The notes under the pieces were generated by a model that was not told the origin of the DNA, did not search any database, and saw only the letters and a list, made by a program, of their open reading frames with translations. 64,000 nucleotides of DNA from Bacteroidota bacterium (GTDB lineage Bacteria > Bacteroidota > Ignavibacteria > UBA10030 > UBA8401): the NCBI GenBank assembly GCA_035506275.1, contig DATJPT010000002.1, positions 156,642-220,641 on the forward strand. Direction: 5' to 3'. How positions within the stretch are numbered: the stretch's first letter is position 1; the number at the start of each line of letters is the position of its first letter. Position numbers and translations under genes: made by a program. Positions 19,303 through 29,681 of this stretch are shown here, piece after piece.

Positions 19303-19972
19303 TGGATACGGTCTTGCTGAAAAAATTGTTCGCCAGAATTTCCGTGGCAAATTGCGAAATGTCGACGCGGTCGGGGTCGATGATGTTCTTCTTCTCCCCG
19401 CGGACGTTGCCGGCGATGCTGATCGGCCGCTCGGCGATCGTTGCGAACGTACGGAAGTGCTTTTTGATGTCTTTGATTTCGTTCATGACAACCGTCATCG
19501 CATCGCTTTTCTTGTCGGCAGCCGCCGCGAAATACGCTTGCAGGTCGTTTTCCAGCTCCGTCAGGCGCTCGGACGAGGCCAGCACATAGAATGTTTCGGT
19601 CCCCCCGTTCTTATCGAGCTTGAACCAGTCTCTCCCTTTGGGAATATAGTAATTCTTGTCGGTCTTGTAGTCCTTCAGGAACATAGCGCTGTCATACGGG
19701 AAGAGCAACGACAGTTCGTTGGTCGAGCTTTTGTGGATCACGTACACGTACGAAGGCTTGACCAGGTTGACGTAGAGTTTGAACTCGTCCCCCGTTTTCA
19801 TCGACGTGTCTCTCGTGACGACACCGAGGCGGCGGCTCCCCGCTTCTCCTGCCCTGGCGACGAACGCCCAGTTGTACTGAATGTTGTTATCCGCGCCGGC
19901 GTCCTGCGCAACGAGCGGTGATATCACGCCATAAAAAAGAAGCATCGTGCACAATCGTACCAGAGTATTCAT
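19289..19972 (-). CDS. DUF4384 domain secreted protein
   Basis: The start at 19972 is supported by AAGGA six bases upstream; an ATG two codons earlier abuts that site and is unlikely. The 227-residue product has a signal peptide (to about VAQ, residue 23) and a DUF4384 domain: TGDEFKLYVNLVKPSYVYVI, LSLLFPYDSAMF, YYIPKGRDWFKLD and GGTETFYVLASSE. DUF4384 is often found fused or next to caspase-like proteases and signalling proteins, and may be a lectin-like or ligand-binding beta domain. Here it lies between the metacaspase and the cyclase, implying a shared pathway. Molecular function unknown. Confidence 0.85.
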   Translation of the reverse strand: MNTLVRLCTMLLFYGVISPLVAQDAGADNNIQYNWAFVARAGEAGSRRLGVVTRDTSMKTGDEFKLYVNLVKPSYVYVIHKSSTNELSLLFPYDSAMFLKDYKTDKNYYIPKGRDWFKLDKNGGTETFYVLASSERLTELENDLQAYFAAAADKKSDAMTVVMNEIKDIKKHFRTFATIAERPISIAGNVRGEKKNIIDPDRVDISQFATEILANNFFSKTVSIDHK

Positions 19973-20029
19973 AATCATTCCTTCGTGTCCTTCGTGGATG
20001 TGGAATTTGCCAGGTGCGCGAGACCAGTG

Positions 20030-22438
20030 TTAATGAGGAACCAGCGAGATGGTCATGTCTTTGTCGTAGTCGCCTTGATTGCGGGTCGGATGCTGGTTCC
20101 CTTTCGTCTGGCGCATCACGTTCGCTTCGACGTAGTCCATCAACTCCCCGATCGTCACGGTGTAATCGTTGTTGATGTCGGCATCGCCTTTCATCCCCTG
20201 AAGGAGGTAATAGGTGAACACTCCGTGCCCGAATTTGTCCAGCTCCTGCGACACTTCTCCGGCCTGGCTCGCTGTGAAAACGATCGTCCCTTCTTTTGAC
20301 TTCGAGAGGTCTGAGAGGTACTGGTTGATGAGGTTCGTCCCGCTCAGCGACACCCCCCGCGTCGCAAGGTCGGAGCTGATGCCGCCGCTGTGGCATGCGT
20401 CGGAGAACACGATGACCCGCTTCGACGGGATATACCGCGTCAGCGCCGTGTTGACATCCCACATCGGAAACGCGGTCGTCTCGAGAGAATTCGGGTCGCT
20501 GTCGTATGTCAGGAGATAATTGTTGTTCGGGTTTGCCGGCTCCGGAGCGCCGTGCCCGGCAAAATAGATGATCACCAGATCCTTGTCGATCGTCTGACGG
20601 AGAAAATTGTACAGCGCCTGCTTGACGTTCTGCAGCGTCGCATCTTTGTTGAGGAGGATTTTCATTCTCTCAGGTTCGAAGCCTCCTCCCGCGGGCATCT
20701 TCAGAAACTCCGCAAAATCGCGCGCATCGCGGTCGGCGTAGCTGAGGTTTTTGATCAACGGGTTCGAGTATTCCGAAATGCCGATCACCACGGCCCATTG
20801 CTGCGGCTGCCCCGAAGCGCTTCGCTGCGGTTTGTCGGGCTCGGCGCTTGCCGTTGCCGACAAAATGCGGCGGTTAATATCGATGACCCTCGATATTCTT
20901 TCCCCCGATCTTCCGTAAACGGTGAACTGAACCTGATTGAAACCCGACGAAAGGGGGATCGGCTCGGTTTGAAGCACTCCCAGCGGCTTGCGCGGGATGT
21001 TCTCTTTGTTCGCAATTTCGATGGTGTTGAGCGTGACCGAATACCTCGAGTAGTCGAACCATACCCTGAACTGCAGGTTCTCCGACGCCTGGTCGGTCTC
21101 CATATTTCCCTTCGGGCTGATCACTTCAAGCGCCGAATCTTTTGCGAGCCGCTGCACGCGGATCTTTTTCGTCGCAACATTCCCGTGGATATCCGTCGCA
21201 GTGACCACAATATCGTTCATGCCGATATTTGCCAGCGGCGCCGTCGCAGAAAATCTTTTTGAGGGAAGTTTGACGGCGAATTGAGTTCGTTCGTCGGCGG
21301 TCAATTCCGTCAGTGCGGCGGGTTGACCGGCAACCGTCGCCCCGCGCACACCGCTCTCATCACTCGCAATGCCGGCAACTTCAATCTCCGAGGCGTAGAC
21401 TTTATAGGAATCAGTCTCTTTCTGAACCGGCTTTTGGAACACTACGGCCGGAGGCTCTCTGTCCGGTTTCTGGGCCAGCACGGAAAAAGTTTCCAGCGAA
21501 CCGGCCGTTGTTGCGGCAAGGAGCGTTGAGCTGTCGGGCATAAAAAGTGCCGCCGTATAGACCGTGCCGCTTTCCGGAAAACTTTTTCGCAGCGCGCCGG
21601 TGGTGACGTCCCAGATCGTAATTCCGTTTCCCGTCGCGGCGATCCACACGTTATTCGGATCGAATGCGACCGAGGTGATCGTTTTCGAGTTCCAGTGAAA
21701 TGTCTGGAGGAGCGAAAAAGTCTGAGCATCCCAGACCCGTACCGTGGAATCCGCGCCGGCCGCGGCGAGATATTTTCCGTTCGGGCTGAATGCGACCGCT
21801 GTCGTCATGGTCTTAATTTCTGCGAGCGTCGCAACGAGGGCATTTGATTGAGGATCGAATATCCGGACAAGGCCGTCGGCATTGGCAGCGGCAACGCGGT
21901 TCCCCGCGGGGTTGAAGGCAACGCTGAGAACTTCACTCTCGTCAGAACTGTTGGGGAGCGAATTCAACGGATCGTCGGAGGCTGTCGTCCAGAGTTTTAT
22001 CTCCCCGTCCCCTCCGCCGCTCACAATCATTCCCGCCGCATCGGCATCGATCGAGCGGACTCCCAGCCCCTGGCGGTGGGCCGGAACTTCTTTGAACAAC
22101 GTGCTGTCTGCAAGATTCCAGTAGGAGAGTGCTCCGCTGATCCCTGCAGAGATCAGATACTTTCTGTCCGCGGTAAATGCGAGCGTCGTAATCCTGGGGT
22201 CATGCCCCGACAGAGCAGATCTTATCCGAAGCGACACGGGGTCGACAAGCTGGATGGATTTATCGAACCCGGCCACGGCGAGAAGACTTTCGTCCGGGGA
22301 AAGCTTTACCGACGTGATGGTGTTCTTGAGCACGGAGGCGTGTTTGAGGGGCTCGACGTAAAGCTCCTGCGCGGACAATTGCCTCGGAAAGAACAAGAGT
22401 CCCGTGAACAAGACAAGGAGCCAAACCCTTCGATTCAT
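20030..22438 (-). CDS. WD40-repeat metacaspase (peptidase C14), secreted
   Basis: The start at 22438 is chosen because it gives a clean signal peptide (MNRRVWLLV to LSAQ, about residue 24). In the 802-residue product WD40 blades span about 35-320 (FDPQSN, RVWDAQT, TIWDVTT), an Ig-like region about 330-430, a linker, then a caspase domain from about 547. The catalytic dyad is H629 (YFAGHG) and C682 (SDACHSGG). A calcium-loop-like DADINNDYTVTIGE (752-765) follows. Metacaspases cleave after Arg or Lys, often with calcium. It heads the DUF4384/cyclase operon; the next gene starts about 57 bases downstream. Export puts the protease outside the cytoplasm. Confidence 0.92.
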   Translation of the reverse strand: MNRRVWLLVLFTGLLFFPRQLSAQELYVEPLKHASVLKNTITSVKLSPDESLLAVAGFDKSIQLVDPVSLRIRSALSGHDPRITTLAFTADRKYLISAGISGALSYWNLADSTLFKEVPAHRQGLGVRSIDADAAGMIVSGGGDGEIKLWTTASDDPLNSLPNSSDESEVLSVAFNPAGNRVAAANADGLVRIFDPQSNALVATLAEIKTMTTAVAFSPNGKYLAAAGADSTVRVWDAQTFSLLQTFHWNSKTITSVAFDPNNVWIAATGNGITIWDVTTGALRKSFPESGTVYTAALFMPDSSTLLAATTAGSLETFSVLAQKPDREPPAVVFQKPVQKETDSYKVYASEIEVAGIASDESGVRGATVAGQPAALTELTADERTQFAVKLPSKRFSATAPLANIGMNDIVVTATDIHGNVATKKIRVQRLAKDSALEVISPKGNMETDQASENLQFRVWFDYSRYSVTLNTIEIANKENIPRKPLGVLQTEPIPLSSGFNQVQFTVYGRSGERISRVIDINRRILSATASAEPDKPQRSASGQPQQWAVVIGISEYSNPLIKNLSYADRDARDFAEFLKMPAGGGFEPERMKILLNKDATLQNVKQALYNFLRQTIDKDLVIIYFAGHGAPEPANPNNNYLLTYDSDPNSLETTAFPMWDVNTALTRYIPSKRVIVFSDACHSGGISSDLATRGVSLSGTNLINQYLSDLSKSKEGTIVFTASQAGEVSQELDKFGHGVFTYYLLQGMKGDADINNDYTVTIGELMDYVEANVMRQTKGNQHPTRNQGDYDKDMTISLVPH

Positions 22439-22887
22439 AAAAGCCTTTTCACGAGGAAAACGTCCGAGCGAGTGCGAACACTCATTGGTCTGGGGTTGCG
22501 GAGATGGAGCATTATCCGCCCAAGTATGGGAAAAAGTCCCCTCTTTGTCAAGGCTGGAGGTCACACTGCCGCCGGGAGCCTGGGAAACCGATGGTAGTGG
22601 AGTTCTTTGATTAGAGGGGTGGATTGATGGAAACGAGGGACGATGTAACCCTTCAACTCCGCTGCGACTCTCCTCCTTCCCCTAAAGGATATCTTCGGGG
22701 GGCAACAGAGAGGTCGCGTCCCGCCCCTTTTTGACGGAATCGGGGGGAAATATTCTCCTTCTGTACCGATCAACGCAAGAGACCCGCCGCCATACCGATT
22801 GACTCTCGTCGCATCGTTTTATATATTCAATTCGTCTTTTTGCGCAGTCTGTCCATTGATGAATTTGAAGCGTTTTCCGCGAATGCT
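22439..22887. other. Divergent intergenic region, metacaspase / TPR
   Basis: These 449 bases lie between two genes that read away from each other, so promoters for both must be here. I see a strong sigma70-like promoter for the rightward gene (listed separately). No convincing ORF, tandem repeat or hairpin was found. A leftward promoter for the metacaspase operon was not identified with confidence. Confidence 0.5.
22799..22827 (+). promoter_or_regulatory. Sigma70-like promoter for TPR gene
   Basis: TTGACT (22799-22804) is followed after exactly 17 bases by TATATT (22822-22827). Transcription would start near 22834, about 54 bases before the ATG at 22888. Both hexamers match the consensus at five of six positions and the spacing is ideal. 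No operator was recognised next to it. Confidence 0.5.
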
Positions 22888-24804
22888 ATGAAGAAATTCT
22901 GCCTTGCTCCTTCTCTGTTGTTCCTCCTTATCCTCTCAACGGCCGCCGCTCAGCAAAACCCCTTGTCGATAAAATTGAAAGTGGCCGAGAAGTCCGGCTT
23001 GTTCAACATGGGGGGACCGCGGTTTGTGCGTCTCACCCTCTCGACGAAAAAAAGTGAGACGGCGCTGACATGCGAGAACGTCAACAACGGAACCTATTTT
23101 TATTTTCTGCTCCAGAACGAAGGAAGCTGGAAGATCGACGCCGATTTTGTGAAAGAAGACCTCCTCAAGCTTTCGATCCTTCAGGATTCCTTACGGGTCC
23201 ATCCGGGTTTCACCGACAACATCATTGCCAACGGCGACAGCACCATCGTCCTGATCGGGTTTCAAAAGACGTTCGCTCTCAACAAACCGTTCTCGTTCGA
23301 ATTTCCCCTCGACAACGGAGTGGCAAAGGTGGATGTGGCGGTGCCGCAGGAATACTGGGCGGGATACTCCAAGGTCACCAAGTTTTTCGACCTGGGGGAT
23401 AAAGCGCTAAGCGCCGGTCTCTACAAGGATGCGATAGCGGATTTCAACGTTGTCCTTGCCGATCAGGGACTTGCGATTTTCCCGTCGTATGCCGCCTCGC
23501 GCGATAAACGTCTCGAAGCATTTACAAAATATTTTGATGACAATGCCGGCGGTCTTGCGAAAGCAATGACCGGGGGCGGGGACCTGAAACAAAAGATCGC
23601 CGCAAACAGCGACGCCCTTCCGAAATTTCAGTTTGTCGCCGATTCACTCGCCGACGCTTCCCTCGGCATCGCACCATCGGACGCCCCCATCGTTCCGCTG
23701 ATGGACAAGGCAAAAACGGCGATCCTGCATTCGCGCTCAGCGCTCGATTCTCTGCACCAGGCGCTCGACGATCTTAACGTCCGCTGGATCATCGCGGGTT
23801 CGTCGGGGGGGAGGATCGATTTCAAGTACAAGTACATCGTCGAGGCGCTTGCCGATGCCTTCGCGTCCATCGACTTTGCGGACTCGACGGCGCCCAATCT
23901 GGTTTTTTCGATTCCCGACGAACTTTCCGCCCGGCTGAAGAAATTCAATCTCGAAGAATCGTACGAGACGTTCGTCCGTCTCGCCGACGACCACTGGAAA
24001 GCCAAATCGCTCCTCTTCCCGCGCGAGTTCCTTGCCAATCTCTCCAAGGATTCGACGCAATTCCCTCTGCCGTACTATTCCGTGCTTGCGGCGGTCTACG
24101 ACTATTACGCTTCGAATTTCTCCGAGGCCAAGAAAGAAATTTTCCAGGTCATGAAAACGTCCTACGACCATGATCTGACGAACCGGATGGACGAACTGCG
24201 GATCCTTATCGACACGAAAGAGAAGAAGATCCCGGGCGAAGTTCTGACGCACATGAAAGACGGAGAGGCGGCGGAAGAAAAGGGGAATTCCGACGGAGCC
24301 GCAGAGCATTACAAAGATGCAATGCTCATCGCCGACGACTACGCCCCCGCCGCGTTCGCGCTCGGCAAATTGTACGACCGCATCGGCGACAGCTACAAAG
24401 CGAATAATTTTTTCCAGAAGGCCGTTTCGACCGATACGCTCTATTATTCCGCGTACCGTTTCCTCTACACGAACTACTTCAAGAACTCGAACTTCAAGCC
24501 GATGATCGACCTGCTGACGCAGGCGTTAGCGCGCGGCAACGATTTCTACGACATCCACTATTATCTCGGCATCGCCTACAACGGCGCGGCGCTCTTCGAC
24601 GACGCGATCAAGCAGTATGAGCGCGCGCTGGAGCTGAATCCGAAAAGCACCGATGCGAACATTCAGGCGGGCATTGCCTACCAGAACATGAAGTCGTACG
24701 CCAAGGCGAGAGATTACTACCTCCGGGCGATCGGCATCGACCCGGAAAACCAAACGGCGACCGAGAACTTGAAAAGGCTGGACGAATTGCAGAAAAAGTT
24801 CTAA
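22888..24804 (+). CDS. Secreted tetratricopeptide-repeat protein
   Basis: The ATG at 22888 gives a signal peptide (MKKFCLAPSLLFLLILSTAAAQQ); the open frame extends further upstream only through a TTG. The 638-residue product has an N-terminal domain (about 24-160) that I do not recognise, rich in alternating hydrophobic residues and likely beta; a helical middle; and TPR units over about 448-638 (ALGKLYDRIGD, YLGIAYNGAALFDDAIKQYE, IAYQNMKSYAKARDYY). It is probably a periplasmic scaffold. It is transcribed away from the metacaspase operon and converges on the receiver/PPDK gene 50 bases downstream. Partner unknown. Confidence 0.8.
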   Translation: MKKFCLAPSLLFLLILSTAAAQQNPLSIKLKVAEKSGLFNMGGPRFVRLTLSTKKSETALTCENVNNGTYFYFLLQNEGSWKIDADFVKEDLLKLSILQDSLRVHPGFTDNIIANGDSTIVLIGFQKTFALNKPFSFEFPLDNGVAKVDVAVPQEYWAGYSKVTKFFDLGDKALSAGLYKDAIADFNVVLADQGLAIFPSYAASRDKRLEAFTKYFDDNAGGLAKAMTGGGDLKQKIAANSDALPKFQFVADSLADASLGIAPSDAPIVPLMDKAKTAILHSRSALDSLHQALDDLNVRWIIAGSSGGRIDFKYKYIVEALADAFASIDFADSTAPNLVFSIPDELSARLKKFNLEESYETFVRLADDHWKAKSLLFPREFLANLSKDSTQFPLPYYSVLAAVYDYYASNFSEAKKEIFQVMKTSYDHDLTNRMDELRILIDTKEKKIPGEVLTHMKDGEAAEEKGNSDGAAEHYKDAMLIADDYAPAAFALGKLYDRIGDSYKANNFFQKAVSTDTLYYSAYRFLYTNYFKNSNFKPMIDLLTQALARGNDFYDIHYYLGIAYNGAALFDDAIKQYERALELNPKSTDANIQAGIAYQNMKSYAKARDYYLRAIGIDPENQTATENLKRLDELQKKF

Positions 24805-24854
24805 AGCGGCAGCCCCCTTCCTCCTCATTCTCCCCGGCAGGCAATGCGTCCGGA

Positions 24855-27833
24855 TCACGCTTCCGGCTTGAGAATGATCCCCTTATTCTTGTGACCGTTC
24901 ATCTTGACCGTGACCGGCGTATCACAGCGAATGTGCCGGACGTACGTCATCTCTTCAACGGCAGGCTGGGCGCCGAGCCATTCCCAATCGATAAACCCCT
25001 GTTCGACGTGCGGATTGACCGTAAAATATCCGACCATGAATGATGTGAGATTCTGGAAAAAGTGCGAGCCTTGCGACGGCGCAACGTTGAAGTCCTTCAT
25101 GTTGGCTTCGACGATCGCCCGCGCGCCCGAGATCTGGTCCCACGTCACCGGAATGCCGAGCCACGGGTCAAGCGTCCCCCATCGACCGACGCCGATGAGA
25201 AGGTACGGCGTGTTCTCGGAGACCAGTTTCATGTTCATCCGTCCGACTTCCCAGCCGGCTTCCCGCGTCTTTGCCCGGTCGAACTTGTTGATGTCCACGA
25301 CGACAATGTCGCGGATGTCCTTGATGATGCCGTTCCCCAGCACCTGAAGACTCTGACAGATGAGTCCTCCCGGGTCCACTTCTTCGACGTTCAATTCCTC
25401 CAACTCGCGGCTAATGACGAGCGGCCGCATCTGGAGCAGGCCGAACTCCTTCGGCTTGCCTGTCGGTACGGAAAGATTGACCGCGAATTCGATCTCCACC
25501 GGCGATCCCATTCCCCAGCTCCCCATGTCGAGGAGAAGCTCGAGAATGCTCGGGAGCGGGAAAAGCTGTCCTTTCAGCACCGGGGCGAATGTCACCAGGC
25601 GGGTTCCCTGCCGCGAGATGCCGTCGGTGATCGAATTATTTTCGTGCGAGTATGTCGAGCCGATCGCGTTCAGGGTGCCGTCATACTCGGCGATCTGAAG
25701 GTCGAATTTTTTCACCAGCATGTCATGCGTCACGACGATCGCATCCTCGTGAGCATTCAGGACGAGGCCAAAAAATTCGTTCTGGTTATTCCGCACAGTA
25801 TCTTTGATCGACGAGAGCTGCTGAAGCTGGAGCGGATGCTTGGGACAAAATCGGAGGACGTTCCCGCCGTCGGCAATGATCTTCCCGAGCCCGAGCGCAA
25901 GCGATGCGATCCCGTCCTGCGGCGTTTGGGGCGCGAGGGGATAAAAATTGTACGACTTGCCGACGCCCGAGAAATCCGGGTAGAATTTATTGTTGTGCTC
26001 GACGCCGACCATCTTCTGAATGATCACGGCCATTTTTTCTTCTTCCAGCCGGTACGACGTCACCTTGATGTAGTCCTTCGCGGAACGATAAAACGTCGAT
26101 GCATAGACGCGTTTGACCGTTTTGACAAGCTCTTTCAGACGGACGCGCGGGTCGGGGTCGTTGTTCGGGATCATGTACGTCTCGTACACCCCTGCGAAAG
26201 GATGGTATTGCGAATCCTCCAGAAGGCTCGATGAGCGAACCGCGAGCGGCTCATGCACAAGGTCGAGAAACGCCGCCAGGTTGTTCAGGATCTCTTCGGG
26301 AAATTTTTTCGCCTCCAGAAACCTCCGTGTCAATTCGGTATCATCCGTCGCGCTGAGGGCGAAATTCCTCAATCGGTTGTCGTCAAGAAACTGGTCGAAG
26401 ACATCCGTTGCGATGACAACCGAGGAGGGGACGAAGATCCGCACGCCGTCGAATCGGTCGCGCACATCGTGGCTGTTGATGAGAAGATTGACGAACCCGA
26501 GTCCGCGGGCCTTCCCTCCCAGCGAACCGCTGCCGATGCGGGCAAAACTGTTCGCGGGGTCGAACGTCTCTTTCGTAAAATCGGTGATGCTCCCGCGCTG
26601 GCGGAGCTGGCGGTAATCGTGGAGCGACGAGATCAGGTCGGCGCGAAGAGCTCCGACCGAGGGATAGTCCGACACCTTGCGCGGACGAAGGCGGTGCGCC
26701 AGCCAGAATTCCGTCCTCGCCTTCAGCCAATTCGAAAAGTGATTCCGCTCCCCGTGGTAGCGGATGCTCTCTTCGGGAACGACATGAAGCTGTTCCTCGA
26801 GCGTTTTCAGATCCCGCGCGCGGCCAACCTCCGTCCCCTCCGGCGTCCGGAAGACGAAGTCGCCAAAGCTGAAATACTGGACCATGAATTGCCGCAGATC
26901 TTCAAGAAGCGTCGGGGAATCCTTCAACAAAAAGGAGGCGCCGACCAGCCGCGCCTGTTTCTCGTTCTCCGGCATGTTCGATTGAAGGAGGATCGGAATG
27001 TCCGGGTGCTCGATTTTGACGTTCTTAACGAACTCGATCCCGGCCTGCGGATCCTGCTTCCCATCCCGGAAAAAGTCGATGTCGGAAATGACGCCCAAAA
27101 TATAGTCCTGGTATTTCCGGTAGTACTCCCAGGCCTCTTCGTACGTGGTGCAGAGGAGGATCTTTGGCCGTGCGCGCATCCTCAGGAACTTATCGGTGAG
27201 GTTGATCCCCTCGGAAATGAGCCGCAGGGATTGCTTCAGCGTTTCCGTATAGATCAGCGGAAGGTAGGAGGAGTAGAAACGGACGTTGTCTTCTATGAGA
27301 ATGATCGACTGAACACCCGCAGCAGCCGTATCGTTCTCGACGTTCAGCCGGTCTTCGACGTACTTGATCATCGCGACGATGATGCGAAAATCCCCCTGCC
27401 AGATGAAGACCCTGTCGAACACGGAGGTGTCATGGTGCGCGAAGAGTTCCGTCAGCTCCCGATTGTCGTATGCCAGCACCACGATCGGAATGTTCAGCCC
27501 CGCCTCATGCACCATCCGCGCGAATGCGGCCGCGTGCATATCCTCGATATGGAGCGTGGTGATGATCATATCGAATCGGTTTTCTTCTTTCGCCAGCGCA
27601 AGCGCATCGTGTCCGCTTGAGACGCGCGTCAGTTCGGGCGAGTGGCTCAGGTTCAACCCCTGGTATTCGTTGCGGATCAACTCGTACAGTCTGCCGTCTT
27701 CCTCGAACAGATACGAGTCGTACAAACTCGAGACGAGCAGAATATCGCGCACCCTGAAGCGGGCCAGGTTCTGGAAGCCCTGGACAGGCGAGCTGTAGCC
27801 GTGATCAACCCAGAGCGGTTCGTACGTTTGCAT
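24855..27833 (-). CDS. Two-receiver / PPDK ATP-binding domain fusion protein
   Basis: In this 992-residue protein a degenerate receiver domain (about 28-150) lacks most acidic-pocket residues. A second receiver (about 175-325) keeps them: D182, phospho-acceptor D251 (SDIDFF) and K304. From about 430 to 960 follows an ATP-grasp domain of the PPDK/PEP-synthase N-terminal type, with GSLGGKARGLG (436-446) and RSSSLLEDSQYHPFAGVYET (533-552). The swivelling phospho-His domain and PEP/pyruvate barrel of true PEP synthases are absent. It may phosphorylate a separate partner under response-regulator control; substrate unknown. There is no histidine kinase beside it. It lies downstream of gdhA beyond a strong terminator. 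Confidence 0.85.
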   Translation of the reverse strand: MQTYEPLWVDHGYSSPVQGFQNLARFRVRDILLVSSLYDSYLFEEDGRLYELIRNEYQGLNLSHSPELTRVSSGHDALALAKEENRFDMIITTLHIEDMHAAAFARMVHEAGLNIPIVVLAYDNRELTELFAHHDTSVFDRVFIWQGDFRIIVAMIKYVEDRLNVENDTAAAGVQSIILIEDNVRFYSSYLPLIYTETLKQSLRLISEGINLTDKFLRMRARPKILLCTTYEEAWEYYRKYQDYILGVISDIDFFRDGKQDPQAGIEFVKNVKIEHPDIPILLQSNMPENEKQARLVGASFLLKDSPTLLEDLRQFMVQYFSFGDFVFRTPEGTEVGRARDLKTLEEQLHVVPEESIRYHGERNHFSNWLKARTEFWLAHRLRPRKVSDYPSVGALRADLISSLHDYRQLRQRGSITDFTKETFDPANSFARIGSGSLGGKARGLGFVNLLINSHDVRDRFDGVRIFVPSSVVIATDVFDQFLDDNRLRNFALSATDDTELTRRFLEAKKFPEEILNNLAAFLDLVHEPLAVRSSSLLEDSQYHPFAGVYETYMIPNNDPDPRVRLKELVKTVKRVYASTFYRSAKDYIKVTSYRLEEEKMAVIIQKMVGVEHNNKFYPDFSGVGKSYNFYPLAPQTPQDGIASLALGLGKIIADGGNVLRFCPKHPLQLQQLSSIKDTVRNNQNEFFGLVLNAHEDAIVVTHDMLVKKFDLQIAEYDGTLNAIGSTYSHENNSITDGISRQGTRLVTFAPVLKGQLFPLPSILELLLDMGSWGMGSPVEIEFAVNLSVPTGKPKEFGLLQMRPLVISRELEELNVEEVDPGGLICQSLQVLGNGIIKDIRDIVVVDINKFDRAKTREAGWEVGRMNMKLVSENTPYLLIGVGRWGTLDPWLGIPVTWDQISGARAIVEANMKDFNVAPSQGSHFFQNLTSFMVGYFTVNPHVEQGFIDWEWLGAQPAVEEMTYVRHIRCDTPVTVKMNGHKNKGIILKPEA

Positions 27834-27864
27834 GGGAGTATGTTAAGAAGGAAATACCAAAAAT

Positions 27865-27897
27865 AAAAGCAGGCGAGTGGAATGCTCGCCTGCTTTT
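27865..27897 (-). terminator. Rho-independent terminator after gdhA
   Basis: A perfect 13-base stem (27865-27877 with 27885-27897) has a 7-base loop. On the minus strand the hairpin begins 14 bases after the gdhA stop and is followed by TTTTATTTTT. It separates gdhA from the receiver/PPDK gene, which should therefore have its own promoter. The stem ends in an A/T run on both sides, so it could act in either direction. Confidence 0.9.
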
Positions 27898-27910
27898 TGC
27901 GGGAGATGGT

Positions 27911-29681
<1,771 letters not shown>

